Origin: Alphaproteobacteria bacterium
Lineage (GTDB): Bacteria > Pseudomonadota > Alphaproteobacteria > Rhodobacterales > Rhodobacteraceae
Reading direction: 5' to 3'
Assembly: GCA_030426685.1 (NCBI GenBank)
Contig: JAUHYC010000005.1
Span: 1 to 64,000 of the forward strand
Length of the DNA: 64,000 nt
The translations under genes were made by a program, and so were the position numbers. This document shows, one piece after another, positions 44,675 through 53,264 of the stretch (the first letter of the stretch is position 1; every line of letters starts with the position of its first letter). The notes beneath the pieces were generated by a model. The model saw only the letters and a list, made by a program, of their open reading frames with translations, was not told the origin of the DNA and did not search any database.

Positions 44675-44707
44675 CACACGGCCCCGGTGTTCTCCCGGGG
44701 CTGTGTG
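44675..44707 (+). terminator. Strong hairpin after the transporter genes
   Basis: CACACGGCCCCGG (44675-44687) pairs with CCGGGGCTGTGTG (44695-44707), 13 pairs with one G-T. No T-run follows, so it may act as a processing or Rho-linked element. It lies 20 bases after the ATPase stop. Confidence 0.5.
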
Positions 44708-44937
44708 GGGCAGTTGGCCGGGATGGTGGCCAGATCGGCGGCCTGTCGGAAGACATGGGTGCCTTCGACGATTATATCGGTGGCAGCCCCGCCAACATCA
44801 TCTGTGGGACCGCGTGGCTGGGATTGAAGTCGGCAGTGATCACCGGGGTTGGGGACGAATATAGGGGCCGTTTCATCCGCAAACAGCTGGTGCGCGCAAT
44901 GATGAAAACATGCGTGGTATCGTGTTGCCCGGTCTAA
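44701..44937 (+). pseudogene. iolC: Truncated iolC (5-dehydro-2-deoxygluconokinase) remnant
   Basis: In one frame the sequence reads GRDGGQIGGLSEDMGAFDDY, IGGSPANIICGTAWLGLKSA, VITGVGDEYRGRFIRKQL, then loses likeness and stops at 44935. This is the N-terminal substrate-binding part of a PfkB-family kinase of IolC type (normal length about 330). The first 15-20 residues and everything after about residue 75, including the ATP-site DTTGAGD motif, are missing. The only ATG available (44755) would start inside the fold. The gene is broken and cannot make a kinase. Confidence 0.7.
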
Positions 44938-44947
44938 ATGCACCTGA

Positions 44948-45043
44948 TGGGGCGTCGCCGTACGCAAGGAGTCGACCCGCAGGGAACTAACCGAAATTGG
45001 TGCCGCTTGTAGGGGCGCGATCAAGGAAAGATACGAAAGATGA
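44948..45043 (+). pseudogene. iolD: Probable 3' remnant of iolD
   Basis: A 31-codon open tail reads WGVAVRKESTRRELTEIGAA and ends KERYER at a TGA that overlaps the iolE ATG (ATGA). Such coupling is what an intact gene upstream of iolE would show. The WxVAV...S start and the charged helical end resemble the extreme C-terminus of IolD (3D-trihydroxycyclohexane-1,2-dione hydrolase), which usually lies here. The piece is short, so identity is inferred mainly from position. Confidence 0.4.
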
Positions 45044-45945
45044 GCGTAAAGATCGGCATCTCACCGATTGCCTGGCAGAATGATGACTTGCCTGACCTGA
45101 CTGCGGCGTTCACCATGGAGCAGGCTTTGCGCGAAGCGCGTGAGATTGGCTATTCCGGCGTCGAACGTGGCCGACGCATGCCGCAGGACACCGAGGGGTT
45201 GCGCACCTATCTGGCGGCCAATGACATCGCACTTTGCGGAGGCTGGTGTTCGGGCAATCTGATGGTGTCCAGCGTGGACGAAGAGATTGAGGCGATCCGC
45301 AATCAGGTCGAACAGTTTGTGGCCCTAGATGCACCGTGTCTGGTTTATGCAGAATGCTCGAACACGGTGCAGGGCGACATCGCCACACCGGTGAACAATC
45401 GCCCCAAGCTGTCGCGGTCCGGGGTAATGGACTATGCCGAAAAGTTGTCCGAGGTGGCCAAATGGATGGCGGATCAGGGCATGGTGCTGGCCTATCACCA
45501 TCACATGGGCAGCATGATCGAGGATCAGGACGATATCGACTGGTTGATGGAAGGTACCACTGACGAGGTGAGTCTGCTGTTCGACACCGGGCATCTGCAG
45601 TTTGGCAGGGCCGATGTGTTGACCACGCTCGACAAATGGGGCCATCGCGTACGTCATGTGCATTTCAAGGATGTACGCCCAGACGTGGCGGCAATGATCC
45701 GCACTGAGAACAAGAGCTTTCTGGACGGCGTCATCGCCGGAGCCTTTACCGTGCCGGGCGATCCCGAGGGCTGCATCGACTTTCAGTCGGTGACCGACAA
45801 GCTGGCCGCGATGGGCTATGACGGCTGGATCGTGGTTGAGGCCGAACAGGACCCGGCCAAAGCCGCACCTTACGCCTATTCCAAACTCGGATACGAATAC
45901 ATTCGTGAACTCTGTGGCCGTTCCGGCCTGATCATCGACGGATAA
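45040..45945 (+). CDS. iolE: Inosose dehydratase
   Basis: A 301-residue TIM-barrel enzyme of the xylose-isomerase-like superfamily with IolE landmarks: IGISPIAWQNDDLPDL at the start, GYSGVERGRRMP, LAYHHHMGSMIEDQDD, LLFDTGHLQFG and VRHVHFKDVRPDV, which supply the metal-binding Glu, Asp and His residues. It dehydrates 2-keto-myo-inositol (inosose) to the diketone. The start overlaps an upstream stop that belongs to the iolD scar. Confidence 0.93.
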   Translation: MSVKIGISPIAWQNDDLPDLTAAFTMEQALREAREIGYSGVERGRRMPQDTEGLRTYLAANDIALCGGWCSGNLMVSSVDEEIEAIRNQVEQFVALDAPCLVYAECSNTVQGDIATPVNNRPKLSRSGVMDYAEKLSEVAKWMADQGMVLAYHHHMGSMIEDQDDIDWLMEGTTDEVSLLFDTGHLQFGRADVLTTLDKWGHRVRHVHFKDVRPDVAAMIRTENKSFLDGVIAGAFTVPGDPEGCIDFQSVTDKLAAMGYDGWIVVEAEQDPAKAAPYAYSKLGYEYIRELCGRSGLIIDG

Positions 45946-45955
45946 GGAAAAGGCC

Positions 45956-46762
45956 ATGGCTGACTTGCTCAAGAAACCTTTTGGCACCCATGGCAAGGTG
46001 CATGATATCACTCCCGCCAGCGCTGGCTGGCGCTATGTCGGCTTTGTCCTGCACCGGCTGCGCGCGGGCGATACAGTGGCCGAGGCAACCGGTGACACCG
46101 AAGTGATCCTCGTCATGGTCGAAGGCAAAGCAGCCATTTCCGGGGCAGGGCAGGATTGGGGCATTTTGGGTGATCGAATGGACGTTTTTGAAAAGACCCC
46201 GCCGCATTGCCTCTATCTGCCCAATGGCAACGACTGGTCGGCTACGGCTGAAACCGACTGCACCATCGCCGTGTGCGCGGCACCCGGTAAAGGTGGGCAT
46301 GAACCCCGCCGGATTGGCCCGGACGGGATCACCCTGACCGAGCGCGGAAAAGGCACCAATACACGTTACATCAACAATATCGCGATGGAGGCCGAAGATT
46401 ATTGTGACAGCTTGCTGGTGACCGAGGTGTTCACCCCGGCGGGCCATTGGTCGTCATTCCCTTCGCACCGCCATGACGAAGATGACTACCCGCGCATCAC
46501 CTATCTGGAAGAGACCTATTATCACCGCCTGAACCCGGCCAACGGGTTCGGCATCCAGCGGGTTTATACCGATGACGGCGATCTGGATGAGACGATGGCG
46601 GTCAGCGATGGCGACGTGGTCTGCGTACCCCGTGGTCACCACCCCTGCGGTGCGCCCTACGGGTTTGAGATGTATTATCTGAATGTCATGGCCGGGCCAC
46701 TGCGCAAATGGCGTTTCGTTCCCGCGCCCGAGGTCGAATGGATCATGGAGCGTGACGCCTGA
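45956..46762 (+). CDS. iolB: 5-Deoxy-glucuronate isomerase
   Basis: A 268-residue bicupin. The second barrel holds the metal site in SSFPSHRHDEDDYPRITYLE and later RGHHPCGAPYGFEMYYLNVM; the N-terminal half includes GDTEVILVMVEGKA. IolB converts 5-deoxy-glucuronate to 5-dehydro-2-deoxy-gluconate, the product on which IolC would act. Ten bases downstream of iolE. The gene is intact even though IolD, which makes its substrate, and IolC, which uses its product, are missing from this locus. Confidence 0.93.
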   Translation: MADLLKKPFGTHGKVHDITPASAGWRYVGFVLHRLRAGDTVAEATGDTEVILVMVEGKAAISGAGQDWGILGDRMDVFEKTPPHCLYLPNGNDWSATAETDCTIAVCAAPGKGGHEPRRIGPDGITLTERGKGTNTRYINNIAMEAEDYCDSLLVTEVFTPAGHWSSFPSHRHDEDDYPRITYLEETYYHRLNPANGFGIQRVYTDDGDLDETMAVSDGDVVCVPRGHHPCGAPYGFEMYYLNVMAGPLRKWRFVPAPEVEWIMERDA

Positions 46763-46860
46763 ATCCGGACTGGCGTGGTTCCATCGTCACCAGCGGCGTC
46801 AACACAAATCTGATCTGACCGGATAAGGACATTCCGTTCCAACTGGCGGCCTGCGCCGAA

Positions 46861-47631
46861 ATGTTCTGGACCGATAAGCCAATTCACTGGCGCGCGGCGC
46901 GGCTGACCGAGATGGGCTTTGGTGTCGGGCTCTGGAACTATCCCGATTGGGATTTGGCCAAGCTGGAGACCGTGGGCGCCAAATATACGATCATGAATGG
47001 CTATCTGCGTGGCCGACTTGCGGATCAAGACGGGGCGAATAAGCTGCTGGAATCGGCGCGCGATACGGCGCAGGCGGGCAAGCGTCTTGGCGTGGATCGG
47101 TTGAACCTGCACGGCACCGGACTTGGCGATGGCGGCATTCCGACCCGGCAGCACGAGCGGGTCACTGGGCCGATGTGGCTCAAGGCGCGCGACACGCTCA
47201 ACCGTATCTGTGATCTGGCCGAAGAAGAAGGTGTAGTGTTCACGTTGGAGAACCTGAATCTTCTGGAACATCCCGGTTGTCCTTTTGGGGCCACCGAGGA
47301 TGTGCTGGCCCTGGTATCTTCGGTCAACCGCCCTCAGTTACGCATCAATCTGGACCTTTATCATACGCAAATCGGCGAAGGGGACCTGATCCGCTGGTGT
47401 AAAAAATGCCTGCCCTGGATCGGTGAGGTGCAGGTTGCCGACAATCCCGGCCGATGCGAGCCGGGTTCGGGTGAGATTAACTATTCAGCTGTCGCGCGCG
47501 CACTTCAGACGATGGGGTATCAGGGGCCGAGCGGTATGGAAGCCTATGCCTCAGGCGACCCCGAACGGGCGCTCGAGGCCTTCAGAGCCGCTTTCACCTC
47601 ACACATCCGTCAATACCGCCATAGGTTTTGA
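46861..47631 (+). CDS. Hydroxypyruvate-isomerase/IolI-like TIM-barrel protein
   Basis: A 256-residue barrel of the AP-endonuclease-2/xylose-isomerase-like fold. Metal ligands are suggested by FTLENLNLL (Glu), NLDLYHTQIGEGD (Asp, His), VQVADNPGRCEPG and GMEAYASGD (Glu), the pattern of Hyi-type isomerases. The frame is open and homologue-like for ten codons before the ATG (IPFQLAACAE from 46831), where the only start candidate is ATT, so the true N-terminus may be longer. It ends the inositol locus; stops of this gene and the convergent RidA gene abut. Confidence 0.82.
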   Translation: MFWTDKPIHWRAARLTEMGFGVGLWNYPDWDLAKLETVGAKYTIMNGYLRGRLADQDGANKLLESARDTAQAGKRLGVDRLNLHGTGLGDGGIPTRQHERVTGPMWLKARDTLNRICDLAEEEGVVFTLENLNLLEHPGCPFGATEDVLALVSSVNRPQLRINLDLYHTQIGEGDLIRWCKKCLPWIGEVQVADNPGRCEPGSGEINYSAVARALQTMGYQGPSGMEAYASGDPERALEAFRAAFTSHIRQYRHRF

Positions 47632-48045
47632 TCAAGCACCGCCAGATCGATCTGTAATAACGGCGGTTGCCTCGATTTCCACCAGAGCCTCATCTTCGAT
47701 CAAACCGGCAACAACAACCATTGTCATGGCAGGAAAGTGGCGGCCTAAAACCCGCCTGTAGGCCTGCCCAACCTCGCGCTGACGGGCCAGATATTCCTGT
47801 TTATCGGTCACGTACCAGGTCAGCCGCGTAATGTCACTGATCTGACCCCCGGCCTTTTCCACGACGGCAACGATGTTGCGCAGGGCCTGTTCCATCTGGC
47901 CGATGAAGTCGTGCGTTTCGAACACCTGTTGTTCGGTCCAACCGATCTGACCGCCGACAAACAGTTGGCCGTCTCGGGTCAGGACGCCATTGGCATAGCC
48001 TTTGGCCGGTGCCCAGCCATCGGGAAAAATCTCAGTATGGGCCAT
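47632..48045 (-). CDS. RidA-family deaminase
   Basis: A 137-residue YjgF/YER057c/UK114 protein. Landmarks are LFVGGQIGWTEQQVF, the helical QALRNIVAVVEKAGGQISDI and PAMTMVVVAGLIEDEALVEI. The usual arginine that binds imine or carboxylate substrates (IRxxA, about residue 105) is not obvious, so it may be one of the Rid subgroups other than RidA itself. Last gene of the anthranilate operon; such proteins hydrolyse enamines or imines, which form when amino-cyclohexene-CoA intermediates lose ammonia. Confidence 0.85.
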   Translation of the reverse strand: MAHTEIFPDGWAPAKGYANGVLTRDGQLFVGGQIGWTEQQVFETHDFIGQMEQALRNIVAVVEKAGGQISDITRLTWYVTDKQEYLARQREVGQAYRRVLGRHFPAMTMVVVAGLIEDEALVEIEATAVITDRSGGA

Positions 48046-48447
48046 TCAATCCTCGTCTTTCAAATAAGGGGACAAAGCGCTGCGCATCTGTGCAGACCAT
48101 GGGCTGGGTTTGCCGCGGCTGTCGACATGAACCAGCGTTGCGGTGAAACCCATGCGGAGTTCGTCTGCGCAACGCGCGTCGATATTCAGCGCCAGGCTTG
48201 TCGTGCCAAGCCGGGTGATCTGCAACAGCAGCGTCAGGTCATCGCCGTGCCGGCTGGGCTTTGGAAAGCGGGCGTCTATGTTGACGGTCGGCACGGCACC
48301 CGCGCGGTGGATCTGTTCGAACGGATGGCCAATCTCGGCAAAAAAAGCCTCGACGCAATCGTTCATCATCTCGAAATAGCGCGGATAGAAGACGATCCCC
48401 GCCGGGTCGCAATGTTTGAACAGGACTTTCTGCGGATGGATAAACAT
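48046..48447 (-). CDS. 4-Hydroxybenzoyl-CoA-thioesterase-like hot-dog protein
   Basis: Start at the ATG at 48447 (133 residues), since the longer frame overlaps the ligase gene. The family motif KHCDPAGIVFYPRYFEMMND contains the catalytic Asp. It stops directly before the RidA start. In the Azoarcus-type 2-aminobenzoate cluster a thioesterase with this motif occurs beside the ligase and is thought to salvage CoA from dead-end aromatic thioesters. Confidence 0.87.
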   Translation of the reverse strand: MFIHPQKVLFKHCDPAGIVFYPRYFEMMNDCVEAFFAEIGHPFEQIHRAGAVPTVNIDARFPKPSRHGDDLTLLLQITRLGTTSLALNIDARCADELRMGFTATLVHVDSRGKPSPWSAQMRSALSPYLKDED

Positions 48448-48460
48448 CTGGTCCGCTACC

Positions 48461-50083
48461 TCAATTTTCTGGTCGCAAGCGGAAGCGCTGAATCTTGCCA
48501 GTTGCCGTTTTGGGCAACTGGTCGATGAACACAATCGAACGTGGGTATTTGTAAGGTGCGATCACCGACTTGACGTGATCCTGAAGAAGCTTGGTCAACG
48601 CGTCGCTTGGTGCGTGCCCTTCCGACAAAACGACATGCGCTTCGACGACCGAGCCACGCAGCTCGTCCGGGGCCCCGATCACGCCGCACTCGGCCACGGC
48701 AGGATGCGCCAGCAGCGCGGCCTCGACCTCGGGTCCGGCGATGTTGTACCCGGATGAAACGATCATGTCGTCATTGCGCGCAGCGAAATGCAGATAACCC
48801 TGGTCATCCTGTACGAAAGTATCCCCGGTAATATTCCAGCCATCCTGAACATACGAGGCTTGCCGGTCATCATCGAGGTAACGGCAACCGGTCGGTCCGC
48901 GCACGGCCATACGCCCGGGTTGTCCCGGAGGGCACTCAGCGCCGGTTTCATCAAGTATGCGGACTTCATACCCTGCTACGGGTTTGCCAGTGCAGGCCGG
49001 TTTGTGGTCATCGAAGCGGTTTGAAACGAAGATATGCAGCATCTCGGTTGCACCAATGCCATCCAGCATCGGTTTACCAGTCTTCTCGATCCACTCTTCA
49101 TAGACTGGTGCAGGCAGTGTTTCCCCCGCCGAGACAGCCGCCCGCAGGCTTGACAGGTCTGCCCCGTCCTCCATCGCGCGCATCATCACCCGATATGCGG
49201 TGGGGGCGGTGAAACAGACCGTCGCTTTGTATTTCTCGATGATCTCGATCATGTTTGGGGGTGTTGCGGTCTCGAGCAATGTGGCAGCAGCGCCGAACCG
49301 CAGTGGAAAAATCGCCAGTCCGCCAAGCCCGAAGGTAAATGCCAAAGGCGGAGAGCCGACAAAGACATCGTCGGGAGTGACCCCCAGAACCTCTTTGGCA
49401 TAGCCATCCGCGATGATCAGCAGATCACGGTGGTAATGCATCGTGGCCTTGGGGTCCCCGGTTGTGCCCGAGGTGAAACCCAGCAGGGCCACGTCATCCT
49501 GCGCAGTCTCGGCGGCGTCGAACCGCACCGGTTTCTCAAGCGCGAGGCGATCCAGCTCGGCATCGTGGTTGGAAGTGCCGTCAAAACCGACCACGGATTT
49601 CAGATGGTCGGAGGTTTTGGCGCATCTCGTCAGCTCATCCATCAATCGTGTGTCGCACAGTGCATGGGTGATCTGAGCCTTGTCGACGATCTGCGTCAAC
49701 TCGCCAGTGCGCAGCATCGGCATCGTATTGATTACAACCGCGCCAGCCTTTGTGGCCGCCAGCCAACAGGCCACCATCGCCGGGTTGTTGGCGGACCGGA
49801 TCAACACGCGGTTGCCGGGCTTCACGCCCAGATCCTCAACCAGCACATGTGCCAGCCGGTTGGTCCAGTCGCTGAGTTCTTTGTAGGTGCGTTGCCGCCC
49901 GTTGCCGATCAACGCGGTATGATCTCCAAACCCGCGTTCAACCATCCGATCCGTCAGTTCGACGGCCGCGTTCAGCTTGGCGGGGTAGTCAAAACCGTCC
50001 AGCAGGAAATCAGGCTGCGCCGAAGCAGGGGGCAGATTGTCCCTTGCGAATGTGTCCACGTGACCGGTGTACTGCGCCATCAT
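48461..50083 (-). CDS. abmG: 2-Aminobenzoate-CoA ligase (benzoate-CoA-ligase family)
   Basis: A 540-residue acyl-adenylate synthetase. The phosphate-binding loop is [19 protein letters not shown], the adenine motif is [13 protein letters not shown], the hinge [10 protein letters not shown] and the C-terminal catalytic lysine is in [15 protein letters not shown]. The early segment [20 protein letters not shown] is typical of the 2-aminobenzoate branch. It makes anthraniloyl-CoA from anthranilate, CoA and ATP, the substrate of the monooxygenase/reductase encoded upstream. Overlaps the acyl-CoA dehydrogenase stop by four bases. Confidence 0.88.
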   Translation of the reverse strand: MMAQYTGHVDTFARDNLPPASAQPDFLLDGFDYPAKLNAAVELTDRMVERGFGDHTALIGNGRQRTYKELSDWTNRLAHVLVEDLGVKPGNRVLIRSANNPAMVACWLAATKAGAVVINTMPMLRTGELTQIVDKAQITHALCDTRLMDELTRCAKTSDHLKSVVGFDGTSNHDAELDRLALEKPVRFDAAETAQDDVALLGFTSGTTGDPKATMHYHRDLLIIADGYAKEVLGVTPDDVFVGSPPLAFTFGLGGLAIFPLRFGAAATLLETATPPNMIEIIEKYKATVCFTAPTAYRVMMRAMEDGADLSSLRAAVSAGETLPAPVYEEWIEKTGKPMLDGIGATEMLHIFVSNRFDDHKPACTGKPVAGYEVRILDETGAECPPGQPGRMAVRGPTGCRYLDDDRQASYVQDGWNITGDTFVQDDQGYLHFAARNDDMIVSSGYNIAGPEVEAALLAHPAVAECGVIGAPDELRGSVVEAHVVLSEGHAPSDALTKLLQDHVKSVIAPYKYPRSIVFIDQLPKTATGKIQRFRLRPEN

Positions 50084-51243
50084 TCCCCTCCCTGAAATTG
50101 TCCCAGCGTTTGCCGCGCAATGACAACGCGTTGCACATCAGACGCGCCCTCGTAGATGCGCAGGGCACGAATATCGCGATACAACTCTTCCACCTTGCTG
50201 CCGGTACGGACCCCGTCACCGCCATGCAACTGAACCGCCCGGTCGATCACCTGTTGCGCCTGATCGGTCGAAAACAGCTTGGCCATCGCGGCCTCGCGGG
50301 TCACCCGGGGGGCGCCGCTGTCCTTGGTCCAAGCTGCGCGATAGACCAAGAGCGCGCTGGCATCGACATCCAGCGCCATATCGGCGACATGCCCCTGCAC
50401 CATCTGCAGATCGAACAATGGGGCGTTCTGGATATGCCGGGTCGAGACACGGGCGAGTGTTTCATCAAGTGCCCGCCGGGCGAACCCAAGCGCGGCTGCA
50501 GCAACCGTCGACCGGAACACATCCAGCACCGACATGGCTATGCGAAAGCCCTGACCGGGTTCTCCGATCATAGCAGATTTGGGTACACGCATGTCGTTGA
50601 ACCGCAGTGTTGCCAGTGGATGAGGCGCGATTGTGTCCAACCGCTCGACCACTTCGAAACCAGGGGTGTCGGGTGTGACGACAAAGGCGCTGAGACCGCG
50701 TGCGCCCGGTGCCTCCCCGGTTCGGGCGAAAAGCGTATAGAGATCGGCAATCCCGCCATTCGAGATCCACGTTTTTTCACCGTTCAGCACATAAGAGGTG
50801 CCATCCGCGGTGGCGGTCATCGTGGAACTGGCAACGTCCGAACCCGACTGGGGTTCAGTCAGCGCGAAGGCAGACAGGGCTTTGCCGCTGCGGGTCAAAG
50901 GCAGCCATTCCTGTTGTTGACGGACCGTTCCGAACAAGGACAGGGCACCGGTGCCCAGCCCCTGCATGGCAAAAGCGAAATCAGCAAGACCGTCGTGGCG
51001 AGCAAGAATTTCGCGGCTCAGGCACAGGGTCCGGACGTCCAACTGTTCTTCCCCGATTGCGGCGGTGGGGGTCAGCCATCCGTCTTCGCCCAGCCGCCTC
51101 ACGAGCGCGCGGCAGGCTGCGTCGGTATCGCTGTGGTCGATATCGGTCAGCGTCGTATTCGCCCAACGTTCCAGCGCCGCTGCATGGGCGCGGTGGCGAT
51201 CCTCGAAGAAGGGCCATGTCAGAAAATTCTGGTCTGCCATCAA
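50080..51243 (-). CDS. Acyl-CoA dehydrogenase
   Basis: A 387-residue flavoprotein. FAD- and substrate-binding segments are [40 protein letters not shown] and [20 protein letters not shown]; the catalytic base region is [13 protein letters not shown] with Glu at the usual place. It probably desaturates a ring or ring-opened CoA thioester downstream of the monooxygenase/reductase step. Overlaps neighbours at both ends within the operon. Confidence 0.9.
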   Translation of the reverse strand: MMADQNFLTWPFFEDRHRAHAAALERWANTTLTDIDHSDTDAACRALVRRLGEDGWLTPTAAIGEEQLDVRTLCLSREILARHDGLADFAFAMQGLGTGALSLFGTVRQQQEWLPLTRSGKALSAFALTEPQSGSDVASSTMTATADGTSYVLNGEKTWISNGGIADLYTLFARTGEAPGARGLSAFVVTPDTPGFEVVERLDTIAPHPLATLRFNDMRVPKSAMIGEPGQGFRIAMSVLDVFRSTVAAAALGFARRALDETLARVSTRHIQNAPLFDLQMVQGHVADMALDVDASALLVYRAAWTKDSGAPRVTREAAMAKLFSTDQAQQVIDRAVQLHGGDGVRTGSKVEELYRDIRALRIYEGASDVQRVVIARQTLGQFQGGE

Positions 51244-52040
51244 TCGCCCTCGAATTCCGGTTTTTCCTTGGCGACAAATGCGTCATAGGCGCGTTTGAAA
51301 TCGCCGGTTTGCATGCAGATCGCCTGAGCCTGTGCCTCGGCCTCGATGGCTTGCTCAATAGACATCGACCATTCCTGAGCCAGCATCGTCTTGGTCATCA
51401 TGTGGGCGAAATTCGGCCCCGCGGCGATGCGTAGGGCCATGTCCTGCGCTGTCTTTTCAAGATCAGAGGCCGGTGCGACGCGGTTGTAGAACCCCCAGGC
51501 GACGCCCTCATCGGCCGACATTGACCGGCCGGTGTAAAGCAGTTCGGCTGCGCGGCCCTGTCCGATGATCCGGGGAAGGATGGCACAGGCCCCCATATCG
51601 CAACCGGCCAGACCAACGCGGGTAAACAGAAACGCGGTTTTTGCCTCGGGTGTTGCGATGCGTAGATCAGCGCACATGGCAATGATCGCACCCGCACCGA
51701 CGCAGATACCGTCAATGGCCGCGATTACGGGTTTGCCGCAATTGACAATGGCCTTGACCAGATCGCCGGTCATGCGGGTAAAGGCCAAAAGCTCTTTCAT
51801 ATTCATCCGGGTCAGTGGCCCGATGATATCGTGCACATCGCCTCCAGAGCTGAAATTGCCGCCATTTGAACCAAAGATCACAACATCGATATCATCGCGA
51901 TAGGGCAGTGCACGGAACCAATCGCGCAGTTCGGCATAGCTGTCGAAGGTCAGCGGGTTTTTCCGGTCAGGCCGATCCAGGCGTACGGTCGCAATCCGGT
52001 CTTCACAACGCAGCTGGAAATGTTCTGGAGTCTCAGTCAT
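51240..52040 (-). CDS. Enoyl-CoA hydratase/isomerase (crotonase family)
   Basis: Start at the ATG at 52040, preceded by an in-frame GTG (266 residues). Oxyanion-hole segments are [11 protein letters not shown] and [20 protein letters not shown]; the active-site segment [20 protein letters not shown] has Val/Ala-type residues rather than the Glu pair of classical hydratases, so it may be a ring-opening hydrolase or isomerase. The clusters for 2-aminobenzoyl-CoA breakdown carry crotonases of this kind. Overlaps the MarR gene by eight bases. Confidence 0.87.
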   Translation of the reverse strand: MTETPEHFQLRCEDRIATVRLDRPDRKNPLTFDSYAELRDWFRALPYRDDIDVVIFGSNGGNFSSGGDVHDIIGPLTRMNMKELLAFTRMTGDLVKAIVNCGKPVIAAIDGICVGAGAIIAMCADLRIATPEAKTAFLFTRVGLAGCDMGACAILPRIIGQGRAAELLYTGRSMSADEGVAWGFYNRVAPASDLEKTAQDMALRIAAGPNFAHMMTKTMLAQEWSMSIEQAIEAEAQAQAICMQTGDFKRAYDAFVAKEKPEFEGD

Positions 52041-52512
52041 CACCCGATCTTTCCTTCATCTCTGGCAGCGCCCCGGTCAGCAAATGGCCAATTCGGACGC
52101 TGGTTTCTGCATCCAGCCCCCCCAGCAATTCGCTTACCCATCCTTCGTGCGCCGCAGCTTGTTTCAGGAATTCTTCCATACCCCGCGAGGTCAGGCGAAC
52201 CCTGTGGGCGCGCCGGTCTCCAGGAACGGTTTCGCGCAGGATGAGCCCGTCGTCGCTCAGACGGTCGACGATGCCGGTGACATTGCCGTTCGAGACCATG
52301 AGCATCCGCGAAAGCTCGGACATCTTCAGTCCGGACTGATTGCGATAGAGCGCGGACATCACGTCAAAGCGCGGCAATGTGGTGTCGAAATTCACCCGCA
52401 ACCTTTCGCGCAGCTCGGCCTCGATCCGGCGGCTGGTCTTGAGCAGCCGCAACCACAGGCGAAGGCGTTCCTTGGAGGTCGTGTCGACAATGTCTTTAAC
52501 CGTTTGCGTCAT
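52033..52512 (-). CDS. MarR-family regulator of the anthranilate operon
   Basis: A 159-residue winged-helix protein: [20 protein letters not shown], then [20 protein letters not shown] as the recognition region, then the wing [18 protein letters not shown]. MarR proteins of aromatic-CoA operons usually repress until an aryl-CoA binds. It is embedded in the operon, and the inverted repeat at 55603-55630 before the first gene is the best candidate target. Confidence 0.9.
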   Translation of the reverse strand: MTQTVKDIVDTTSKERLRLWLRLLKTSRRIEAELRERLRVNFDTTLPRFDVMSALYRNQSGLKMSELSRMLMVSNGNVTGIVDRLSDDGLILRETVPGDRRAHRVRLTSRGMEEFLKQAAAHEGWVSELLGGLDAETSVRIGHLLTGALPEMKERSGDD

Positions 52513-53264
52513 ATCTCCCCCCCCGACAGGGTCATGGCGTGCCCGTTCATCGACGCCGCCGCATCAGAGCACAGCCAGAGCGCAGCACCCGCAACCTCCT
52601 GCGTTGTGACGAACCGTTTCTGCGGATTGCCCGCCAGCAGAGATCGGGCGGCATCATCGGTGGATTTCCCTGTCTTTGCAGCAATCTCGGAAAGCGAGCG
52701 TTGGAGCAAAGGTGTGTCGATAAAGCCAGGGCAGATCGCGTTGGTGGTGACCCCGGAAGCCCCAAGCTCCTGTGCCAGAGCGCGTGTCATGCCAACGACC
52801 CCATGTTTAGCGGCGCAATAGGGACTGACATAGGCGTATCCTTTGAGACCTGCGGTTGAGGCGACGGCGATCAGACGCCCCCAGTCAGCGGCTTTCATGT
52901 CTGGCAATGTGGCCTGCCACAGGTGAAACACTCCGCCCAGATTGACGGCGAGTGTAGCCTGAAACTCGCTTTCCGTGATCCTGTGAAACGGGGCAGAAGG
53001 TGCCGCACCAGCATTGGCAATGGCCACCGCGACGGGGCCGTGAATGTCGCGTGCCTTGTCAATGGCGGCTCCGACCGCCGCGCCGTCGGTCACGTCACAT
53101 CGCAGCGGCGTGGCACCTGTTTTGTCGGCAACCTCCTGCAGCGCCGTGAGGCGCCGGCCAAGGATTGTCACCCGGCCACCCGCTGCCGCGAACTGGGTGG
53201 CCAGTTCTGCGCCGACCCCGCTGCCACCGCCGCTGATGACGATATGCTTGCCTTGGATGCTCAT
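52509..53264 (-). CDS. SDR-family 3-hydroxyacyl-CoA-dehydrogenase-like protein
   Basis: A 251-residue SDR with ISGGGSGVG for the cofactor, ANAG, Ser in AVASTAG and YCAAK. The C-terminus has [13 protein letters not shown]. It overlaps both the MarR gene and the monooxygenase gene by four bases. In a CoA-dependent ring-degradation operon it most plausibly oxidises a 3-hydroxyacyl-CoA. Confidence 0.88.
   Translation of the reverse strand: MSIQGKHIVISGGGSGVGAELATQFAAAGGRVTILGRRLTALQEVADKTGATPLRCDVTDGAAVGAAIDKARDIHGPVAVAIANAGAAPSAPFHRITESEFQATLAVNLGGVFHLWQATLPDMKAADWGRLIAVASTAGLKGYAYVSPYCAAKHGVVGMTRALAQELGASGVTTNAICPGFIDTPLLQRSLSEIAAKTGKSTDDAARSLLAGNPQKRFVTTQEVAGAALWLCSDAAASMNGHAMTLSGGEI

Noticed and set aside
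44755-44937. A functional 60-residue small protein
   Set aside because: Its sequence is the middle of an IolC kinase fold and likeness continues upstream of the ATG, so it is part of a broken gene.
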